A stretch of 64,000 bases of DNA, from contig OY747723.1 of assembly GCA_963556495.2 (NCBI GenBank), positions 17,345,001 through 17,409,000 on the forward strand, read 5' to 3'. Source of the DNA: Valencia hispanica (lineage: Eukaryota > Chordata > Actinopteri > Cyprinodontiformes > Valenciidae). The translations under genes and the position numbers were made by a program. A model generated the notes under the pieces. That model had not been told where the DNA came from, ran no database searches, and saw only the letters and a list, made by a program, of their open reading frames with translations. This document shows, piece by piece, positions 56,095-64,000 of this stretch. The first letter of the stretch is position 1. Each line of letters opens with the position of its first letter.

Positions 56095-56284
56095 CAGTGT
56101 TTGCAAACCCTGGTTCTCAAGGCACACTGCCCTGCATGTTTTAGATGTTTCCCCCCCTTAGATGATTGCAGACTAGCAAAAGCCAGTTGATCAGCCATCA
56201 ATTGAAACCAGTTGTGCTGAAGTAGGGAAACGTTTAAAACATGCAGGGCAGTGTGCCTCGGGGAGCAAGGTTGCAAAAACACTG
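56095..56284. mobile_element. palindromic hAT-like MITE, 190 bp
   Basis: The two halves are long inverted repeats: CAGTGTTTGCAAACCCTGGT ... CACTGCCCTGCATGTTTTAG A at the left and its near complement, ending GCAAAAACACTG, at the right. CAGTG/CACTG termini and flanks ATCTAAAG and GTCTAAAA (six of eight match) fit a hAT-type MITE. No coding capacity; the transcript would fold into one long hairpin. Confidence 0.75.
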
Positions 56285-56944
56285 GTCTAAAACATTCCCT
56301 TGTTGCTTCCTCAGTCTTTCCACTAGGTCTGACCAGTTTGCCCCTAAGCATCCCTTCAGCATGATGCTGCCCCTACCATGTCTAACGGTGGTGATAGCAT
56401 CTTGGATGAAATCCAAACAGTTCAATTTGATTTCTTTTGACTAGAGCACCCACATTTAGCAAACTGAAAAAATTGACTTTCGATTGCTTTATTTCAACAA
56501 GGGCTTGCTTATAAACCCTGAATTTGTGAAGTGCACAAATAATATACAGTTGTCCTGTCAACAGATTCTTCCACCTGAGCTGTGGATCTCTGCAGCTCCT
56601 CCTGATAATCCTTCTCTTTGCCGGGTCTGCAAGTTCAGGTGCAAGGCCATGTCCTGGTACTTATACTGTACCAGGTTGTGTGAGATGCTTAAAGTTTGGG
56701 GATATTGTTTCATCGCCTAACCCTACTTTAAATTCCTCCACAACTTCCTCCCTGACTTGTTTGCTGTGTTATTTGGTCGTAATATTCGTGTTTGTTCAGT
56801 AATGTGCTTTATGAAATTTCTGGGGCTTTCAGAGACCAGCTGTAATTATACAGATTAAATCTGATACTGGTTGACTCTGCTTGCTTATTAGGTGTCCTTG
56901 GGATGCAATTTGATTTCTTTAGAGGATCAAAGTGAGGGGTTTGA
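56285..56944. other. unannotated DNA
   Basis: No gene recognised; the 67-78 codon frames have no known motif. Confidence 0.35.
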
Positions 56945-57130
56945 TTACAAATGTACCTTAAACTTTTTTTTTTCAATCTTTAAAAACTTCAAAAACTATA
57001 TTGCTTTTCCTATTCACTATAAAGTTATGCAGTACTCTGTGTTGGTCTGTCAAACACTAATCTGAATGAAATCCACTCGAATTTGTGATTGGTATGTCAC
57101 AAAATGACAGAACTTTAAAGCTGAATGAAT
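56945..57130 (-). repeat. non-autonomous DNA-transposon relic
   Basis: Read on the minus strand, GTTTGACAGACCAACACAGA GTACTGCATAAC resembles the subterminal part of the family also seen at 57930 and 16655. No ends could be fixed. Confidence 0.45.
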
Positions 57131-57929
57131 GCTTTTATTGGGCAATATGAAACAGAATAACAGTGGAGACAAATATAGCTTTGTGCAAAAAAGAACACAA
57201 TGTATGCAGCAAACATTGATATGATGTTGCTGTTAATTGAGTAATTTGATGTAATTAGCCTCACTCTAAGAGTCAAAAATGAACAGCAAAGAACAATAAT
57301 GGAAAAACATCTCGTCGCCTATATGCCACATAAAGTTCTCTAAATCTCTAAAAACATTAGAAAAAGCAGACATACACATATTTTTATTAACCTGTCATCC
57401 TTATCTGAAATCATGTGCTCCTTCTGTGAGCCACCTTCAGCTTGGCTCAGCAGTGTTTCATTACAATGTTTCATTTGCAGAAATCAAGAACTGCTCACAT
57501 TTGCGACGCACGGTTGAGTATTTTACCGCTCAATAAAAGCAGAGAAGAAATCTCATTCTGTAAATTGTTTAGGCATTGATATTTTGTAGCTCCTATTTAA
57601 GTGCAATGTAACAATTCCTCTGAAGGGCATTTATTTTCCGGGGAACGAGATGTGATTTTTGCACCATTCTGGCCAAATTACAAATTCAAATGTCGCGCTT
57701 TGCAAGTTGTACTCTAATTTTTGGAATCCTGTTTATGCTCTTAATAAATGGTGAGTATGCATAATGAATGTTTTCATATTTTTGAGCTAAACTGAAACAA
57801 ACAAGGAGGGGGGGGGGGTCTGAGTGGAAACACAGCAGCTTGAGCTACAGGGGTGCTTTATTTCATATAAATGGAATAAATGAAATTACATAGACTTTCT
57901 TGCATGGATATCACACAAAATACATTTGT
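57131..57929. other. unannotated DNA
   Basis: No gene. A G11 run lies at 57808-57818. The 57230-57720 part has several TAATTGAG/TAATTA-type sites, which is not unusual in AT-rich DNA. Confidence 0.35.
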
Positions 57930-58060
57930 TCCTATTTTGTCATATTACAACCACGAACTTTAATATAAGTTAATAGAATTTTATGTGACACATCAGCAGA
58001 AATTAGTTCATAGGAGTTGTCCTGTTAATAAATTGTCCAAGATAGGAGAAAATCATGCTT
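57930..58060 (+). repeat. non-autonomous DNA-transposon relic
   Basis: CCTATTTTGTCATATTACAA CCACGAACTTTAATATAAG and then GAATTTTATGTGACACATCA. Same family as 16655-16995 and, inverted, 56945-57130. Strongly decayed. Confidence 0.5.
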
Positions 58061-59335
58061 ATTTAAGCATGAACTAAAACTTAACGGGAGTGTACTTAAG
58101 GTGTCAGTGATATGCTCAGATTACACAGCTCTTATTCACCCATGGCAGATCTGTAATTATAGTGAATACTGTCTAAAGTGCAACCCCTGAGACCTGGCAG
58201 ATCCACAATGTGGGACTCAATTTAATCAGCAGGAGGTCACAAATGGATGATTGTCGTCTCATAATCGAGTTTATAAATAACTAATCGTGCACAGCCACGA
58301 AAAGAGGTGTACGTTATTTGACATTCTGGAAGCTGTTGTATCTTGTGTTGTATCAGTTATTTAAAAGCAATCAGTGTTTTGTACCAACTGCAGAACAGCC
58401 TAGTATTTCTAAAGGTACAGTTGTTCCGAAAATTCTTGATATCCTTTTTAGATTTACAATATTCCTTCCATATTACCAACATCTTTCTTATGACTGGAAG
58501 TAATATTATTGATTTGGAGTCACCAAGCCAGAGTGCGAACCTTAATCTGTGGGTGAGACTTTCCAGCCTCAAACATTGGGAGCTCATCACCAAAGATAAA
58601 TTGCCAATATAGCAGCAAAAACATGCAAAATGCTGGCCAGCAATTATAGGAAAAGGGTGGTTGCTGGAATTAATTATGAAAAAAGTATAATTTTCAACAT
58701 TCTCCTTTTTGTAAATGAAATTCTTTTCTCCCCAAAACATTGCCTTTTCATGTTGTTTTAGTAGCTTTTTAAGAGATTCCATGTCATAAGTTTGAGCCAT
58801 AGTTTATGTAAATTTGAAATGAAAAAATCAAATCAAAAATGATGGTCTCATTTTGCTCCAACTTTTGCTCGTTCTGGCTCATAATACACAGGAGCACTTT
58901 TATAACACCTGATAACATTTTTATTAATATATAAAGTTTACATATGTTTTAAATGGTATGTTACTTTACTTTAAAGAAAATATGTTAGCATTGTTTAGGA
59001 ATGATTTGCTTATAATAATACAGTCAAATCGTCCGTTTGAAGAAAACCATATTGTAACGATTTACATTTTTTATTACATAGGAAAACCTCTGCCCTGTAA
59101 AAAACGTTATTGAAATACATCCGTAGAACAGTTAATGGCATCATTCAAACCATGGGAAATATCTTTAAAATGGTAAAAATACAGTTAATACAGTTATAGG
59201 TACATCTTGGTGTGAAATTTCATGAAATGCTTCTTAGACATGCTTTGTCACTTTACTTAAAAATGTTTAGTGGTGCAATGGACATCAGGCAATGTTTGAC
59301 TTGAATGAATAAAGTTGTACAGTATAAAACACTGC
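58061..59335. other. unannotated AT-rich DNA
   Basis: A 147-codon minus frame (58357-58800) is the longest without a known domain; its AT-rich content, lack of splice context and broken neighbours argue for chance or an unknown relic. Confidence 0.35.
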
Positions 59336-59790
59336 TGTCAGGCAAAGCAAGGCAATTTTCTTTGTATAGCACACTTTCTACAACAAGGTGATTCAAGGTG
59401 TTTTACATGATTAAGAAGTAAAATCAAAATAGCAGTAAAACACAGACAAATCATATAAAGTAAAAACAGCAATAAAGCAAGAAGCATACACAGATACATC
59501 AAGGCATTACAAACCATATAAAGTAAAAACAGCAAGAAGCATACACAAAACGTTATACATTACTCAAAGGCAGCTCTAAACAGATATGTTTTTAGTTGTG
59601 ATTTGAAAGAACTCAGTGTTTCAGCAGCTTTGCAGTTTTCTGGAAGTTTGTTCCAGATTAGAGGAGCATAGAAACTGAAAGCTGCTTCTCAGTGTTTGGT
59701 TCTAACTCTAGGGATGTTGAGTAGACTGGAATCAGAGGACCTGAGTGGTCTGGTGGGTTGGGTTTACTTCATAATGAAGAAGTAAAACTT
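59336..59790 (-). mobile_element. L2-type LINE 3' end
   Basis: Minus strand, from about 59740: RPLRSSDSSLLNIPRVRT, EAAFSFYAPLIWNKLPENCK and AAETLSSFKSQLKTYLFRAA F, the conserved L2 C-terminus. The 3' UTR is short and ends in the tail complementary to GGCAAAGCAAGGCAATTTTC TTTGTATAGCACAC at 59340 on. This is the coding-bearing relative of the solitary tails at 11.7, 22.2 and 33.5 kb. It differs from the other two L2 copies, which have another 3' UTR. Confidence 0.85.
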
Positions 59791-60388
59791 GGAATATTTT
59801 GAAAATATGTTTTCTTGACCAAATTTGAGTAGTTGCAGAATCACCCAGATATACCTCACTTGATGCAGTCTTTAATACTAGTACCTGCTACAGATGACAA
59901 TCTTTTATTGCAGTCTAACGAAGTGTTTGGGTACTGCTAGCATGTTTACTCTCATTGATAATTTGGCTTTGTTTTAAAATCCACACATAATGCACTTTGA
60001 TCCAACTAAAAAACTTTTTGGATCAAACAAATATGCACTTGGAGACACAGAACACTCGTAAGGTTTGATAGTTCTTATCTGTTATGTGACAGATTATTAA
60101 TCATACAACAAAACGCGAAGTAAACTATGCATTTAATAAACTTTAGGTGAATACCAATGACTATTTGAAAACTTTATTTAACACTAAAAGTTTGTTTTTT
60201 ATTATGATTCAGTTTAAAGAATTACTTGGAACCTAAATGACATTTCTATTATGTTTCCTTTTAGGCCAAACAAAGCTAAAATATTAGAGAATAGGTCATT
60301 AATAACATGTTTTAGACACATTAAAAACTTATAGAACACCTAAATTTGTAGGATTAATAAAATAACGTGCCCATTCTTTAATCAAGTT
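59791..60388. other. unannotated AT-rich DNA
   Basis: No feature recognised up to the sharp left border of the RTE copy. Confidence 0.4.
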
Positions 60389-61126
60389 ATGCTGGAGCTG
60401 TTCGCAGCCGAGTGTGAAGCGGCTGGGATGAGAATCAGCACCTCCAAATCCGAGGCCATGGTCTTGAGCCGGAAAAGGGTGGGGTGCCTCCTCCGGGTCA
60501 GGGATGGGGTCCTTCCCCAAGTGGAGGAGTTTAAGTATCTGGGGGTCTTGTTCACGAATGAGGGAAAAATGGAGCGGGAGATCGATAGACGGATTGGTGG
60601 GGCATCTGCAGTTATGCGGGCGCTCTACCGGTCTGTCGTGGTGAAGAGAGAGCTGAGCCAAAAGGCGAAGCTCTCGATTTACCGGTCGATCTACGTTCCT
60701 ACCCTCATCTATGGTCACGAACTCTGGGTGGTGACCGAAAGAACGAGATCACGGATACAAGCGGCTGAAATGAGTTTCCTCCGCAGAGTGTCTGGGCTCT
60801 CCCTTAGAGATAGGGTGAGAAGCTCAGTCATCCGGAGGGGGCTCAGAGTAGAGCCGCTGCTTCTCCACATCGAGAGGAGTCAGTTGAGGTGGCTCGGGCA
60901 TCTGGTCAGGATGCCTCCTGGACGCCTCCCTGGTGAGGTGTTTCAGGCACGTCCCACCGGGAGGAGGCCCAGGGGAAGGCCCAGGACACGCTGGAGGGAC
61001 TATGTTTCTCGGCTGGCCTGGGAGCGCCTTGGGGTTCCTCCCGAGGAGCTGGAACAAGTGGCTGGGGAGAGGGAAGTCTGGGTCTCTTTGCTTAGGCTGC
61101 TGCCCCCGCGACCCGACCCCGGATAA
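60389..61126 (+). CDS. C-terminal part of an RTE-type reverse transcriptase protein (partial)
   Basis: About 245 codons remain, starting inside the thumb-side region of the reverse transcriptase: FAAECEAAGMRISTSKSEAM, EEFKYLGVLFTNEG, then MEREIDRRIGGASAVMRALY. The C-terminal block continues with LSIYRSIYVPTLIYGHELWV, ERTRSRIQAAEMSFLRRV, LLLHIERSQLRWLGHLVRM and RPRTRWRDYVSRLAWERLGV, ending RLLPPRPDPG. The order and the 'YGHELW... AAEMSFLRR... RWLGH' blocks are diagnostic of RTE/Rex3 LINEs. The endonuclease and the catalytic FADD box are missing with the 5' part, so no enzyme can be made. The first ATG at 60389 is accidental, at or next to the truncation point. Confidence 0.88.
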   Translation: MLELFAAECEAAGMRISTSKSEAMVLSRKRVGCLLRVRDGVLPQVEEFKYLGVLFTNEGKMEREIDRRIGGASAVMRALYRSVVVKRELSQKAKLSIYRSIYVPTLIYGHELWVVTERTRSRIQAAEMSFLRRVSGLSLRDRVRSSVIRRGLRVEPLLLHIERSQLRWLGHLVRMPPGRLPGEVFQARPTGRRPRGRPRTRWRDYVSRLAWERLGVPPEELEQVAGEREVWVSLLRLLPPRPDPG

Positions 61127-61157
61127 GCGGAAGAAAATGGATGGATGGATGGATGCA
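60389..61157 (+). mobile_element. 5'-truncated RTE-clade (Rex3-like) LINE
   Basis: A sharp change from AT-rich to CpG-containing DNA at about 60389 marks 5' truncation. One open frame follows to TAA at 61126, then a very short 3' UTR and a TGGA tail: GAAGAAAATGGATGGATGGA TGGATG. GATG-type tails are characteristic of Rex3-like elements. No target duplication could be fixed. CpG content and the unbroken frame indicate a young insertion compared with the L2 copies. Confidence 0.85.
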
Positions 61158-64000
61158 AGAGGTGCACAAAGATACACGGGCATTAAATCACAGATATTAA
61201 GGGATTCGGATACCCATCAATTAAAAATGCCAGAATGAGGACATAAATATGTAACAGGCCTTGTTATAACACGAGCACATAAATTTAATTTAGTAAAACT
61301 TTGACAATAAATAAAAAAGGCTCAAAGACATCATCAAAACTAAAAGAATTCCCTAATTTAAAAACAATCTAACAGCAAATATTTGCTTTGCAGATACCCT
61401 ATTAAAACTGGTGACACCAATTTTGTCTTCCATCAAACTAATTTGCTTTATCTATGTAAATCTGATAGGATTGTCTTAAGATGTTTGTGAAGTGAAGATC
61501 CATGCGTTGGCTGATGACGTTCCAAAGTGACAATCCGAATGTTTTTGCTTGCAGTGTTTCCGTACTGATCAATAGAAAAAGGAAGGTTCTTAACTGATTG
61601 TATCATCCAGTTAAATATAACTTTGGAATAAAAAAAATATAGAATGAAATGAGCCCCAATGCCACTTTAATCTTATAATAGAATAAAAGTATTTTAAATA
61701 CACTGTTGTCTTAAATACACATAGAAGTCGCAATAATTGAGCGAGAGCCTTTTTCCTTCTGCACTCACAAATAATGTTTATATAGTTCATATTTTCCCAA
61801 GCTGAACACTGATAAAATAGAAATTTTAATTATCTGTCCTGATCCCTGAGCTCCTCATCTTTTTTTATGCCAGTATCCAAGATATTTGCTGCGCCTTTTG
61901 ATTCTTCTTTGCATTTCAATCAGCCTATTACTGAACTGCTTCAGTCGGGCTGCTTTCAGCACTTGAATATTGCTGAGATCAGATCCAATGTGTCATTTCA
62001 GGACACTGAAAGTTATTCACTCTTTTGTCACATCCCATTATTATTTGTGGGATTCATCTTCGCTTGTCTTCTGTCTCAAGATATGAATTATACGTTACAA
62101 CTTTGTCTCTGCAGCTGGGGTTGCGTGGCTCGGTTAACTATAATCTTACAAGCCTTTTAGTACTGCGGCTTTTTGGTGTAGTCTCTGCACACTAAAAGAC
62201 AAACTCATCAGAAGTGTGCTATAAAGCTGCGGAGGAGCATGGAAAAGAATAAAAATACCCTAGTCACCCATAACAATTGTTAATCTGTCTATTAAAAAAA
62301 ATTAGTAGAATACCATTTTTCTTGTTAGGGGTCACTGACAAAGCAGCTATAAGTATTACATCAAAGTACCCAAAATAAATTGATGGATGTGATACAATTA
62401 TGTGTATAATAGTATAAAATTATGAAAAATGCTTACATTTGTCAGTGTGGTTAGTTCTAAGGTCCTGGTTATATGTTTTGGGATTTTTTTCAACTGGTAT
62501 TTCATTTGCTGTTTATGGAAAAATCTACATTTCACATCCATATTACATAGTTTTGTATTAGATATACCAGAGAAATGGCAAAGCATAGTCTAGTCGATCC
62601 TGATGTCCAGTAGGTTAGCCTCATGTCAGCTTTTGCTCCTGTTTAAGCCTTAAAACCCTTAATCATGCTTAGAATAAATGTTTTATACCAGAAAAACGCA
62701 TACGACTTGTAATTTACTTCACCTCAATTCATGATGAAAAGTGTTTAAAAAAATTAATTACTCCTTGAGTACTTTTTTTCAATAATCTGGTGATGGATTG
62801 AATAAACTTACACTGAATGATGCCTTTAGCTTGTGGTAATTGTGTTAAAGCAAGGCTTTGTATAGTTTTAATTGGACTGGAAATATAGTTAGGTAATATA
62901 AGACCCTTTTAATTCACAAGAGAGAAAAAGGCTTTTATATACAAATGTAACCTGGGATGAATTAGGGTCCAGATTAATTTAGTGTTACAATAACTGTGAT
63001 AGAGACAACCTCATCACATGGGCTGATGCAATCTGAAAGATAATTATGTCGCTTTAGTCAGAAACCAACGTTAATTTCGACATAAATAAAGCAGCAATTG
63101 CAAGAAAAAAATGAAACTATTTTAATTGCCACATTCTCTCTGCTTCTTTTGGTTTACTAAACAGCAGTTTAGTTTCGATATTTTCAGTCTGTGCTTTTGT
63201 TCACTTTGGAAACGTCCTCCTTATTCTCTCAATCATTCAAAGGTTTCAACCCAAGACTGTCAGTTGGCCCTTACCAATCAGTTGAACCTCCATGCATATT
63301 GATTGTTTTCTGACTCAGAGACTTGCCACAATATTCTCCCTTTCTTGTTTTTATTTTTTTTTTTTTTATCTAGTTTTGTAGTCTGACCCCTTCTACTTGA
63401 CATTCCCCAACTTCAGCTGAACTATTACAGTAAAATATTGATCTTTATTTAATAAATTGAAATGTTCTACAGTTTACTTACAGTTACATATTTATCTTTT
63501 TTTTTTAAAGCGGTTACAGACAATGGATCCCACTTAAAGTAATCAATGCCATAGAGGGGAAGTACAGATTCAACTTCAAGGATTAATATTTGTTTCATTT
63601 TGTGAGTGTTGCACTAAATAGGATTCTTCTCAGCATACTGCAAAATACAGCTGAAGACACAGTCTACTTTTTTAGTCATAGTTTGCAGAGATTACACAGC
63701 TACCATAATATGTGCAACAATCTAAATGTTGCATGCTTTTACAACGTTCCTTTGCTTGGTTGCTCAAGCACGATGCTGAAGCAGCTTTCTAATTAATCGC
63801 ACTATACTGCCTTGTTATGTTAATGACTGCCTAATTAGTTGCTGCGGTGGTTGTAGAGTCTTAACGCTTCTATAGACTGAGGCAGAATTTAAATAAACAT
63901 GAGAAATTCATGTTTAACAAGTATCGATAGACTATAGGAAAAAAGAACGTCAATACCACCAACAGTAAGGCTGTGGTGTTTTTTTTGTGTGCATTTTTAA
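61158..64000. other. unannotated AT-rich DNA
   Basis: No gene or repeat family recognised to the end of the window. Frames of 60-97 codons (61867-62160, 63590-63796) lack motifs. Several poly-T runs, notably about 63354-63368. Confidence 0.4.

Noticed and set aside
56945..58060. Two related relics in opposite orientation as the two ends of one element
   Set aside because: The arms face outward rather than inward, so they cannot be the inverted ends of a single element.
58357..58800. 147-codon minus-strand frame
   Set aside because: No domain, no splice context and AT-rich composition. It could be an unknown relic, but there is no positive evidence for a gene.
60329..61183. Minus-strand frames of 119-129 codons opposite the RTE copy
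   Set aside because: They are antisense shadows of a GC-rich coding frame with clear RTE motifs on the plus strand.

Overview
The window looks like intergenic or deep intronic DNA from a ray-finned (teleost) fish. The background is AT-rich and low in CpG. It is studded with the transposon mixture typical of teleosts: L2-like and RTE/Rex3-like LINEs, tRNA-derived SINEs sharing an RTE-like body, many Tc1/mariner copies, piggyBac, hAT, PIF/Harbinger, Kolobok-like elements and LTR retrotransposons. I recognise no host protein-coding exon, rRNA or tRNA gene. Almost every long reading frame is transposon-derived or chance. The species cannot be fixed from sequence alone.

Layout. 0-5 kb: a scrambled piggyBac relic; a diverged ~175 bp tandem repeat; a nearly intact Tc1 element (1356-2769) whose transposase has one in-frame stop; a 615 bp Harbinger-type element with a MADF exon (2803-3417) only 33 bp further on; and a deleted hAT element with BED-finger and hATC exons (3697-4935). 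5-18.7 kb: mostly unique AT-rich DNA with a few relics. 18.7-24 kb: an L2 3' end, a decayed LINE with a fingers-to-palm reverse transcriptase, and a SINE. 27.1-29.6 kb: a young, complete, non-autonomous LTR retrotransposon with 5 bp target duplication, two nearly identical LTRs, a purine tract, one 571-codon repeat-rich ORF, and an 11-nt primer site complementary to its own predicted mRNA 5' end. 32.3-32.9 kb: a long purine tract. 34.2-40.2 kb: a densely nested block made of a Tc1 copy in TA repeats carrying an 853 bp hAT and a SINE, then a second BED-finger fragment, an LTR-like end, a SINE body and a 1.85 kb hAT. 41-44 kb: a Tc1 relic, an inverted L2 copy, and a Kolobok-like element with a THAP exon. 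48-49 kb: a solo LTR inside a Tc1 relic. 52-56.3 kb: further DNA-transposon relics and a palindromic MITE. 59-61.2 kb: an L2 3' end and a 5'-truncated RTE copy with an intact C-terminal frame.

The genes here do not work together as a pathway; each belongs to its own mobile element. The most notable object is the self-primed LTR element at 27.1-29.6 kb. The next most useful are the elements whose ends can be fixed exactly by target duplications: ATAAG for the LTR element, AATAC for the solo LTR, TAA for Harbinger, TTAA for Kolobok, and CACACAAG and CAATTATA for the two hATs. All family names rest on motif recognition by eye; no database search was run.
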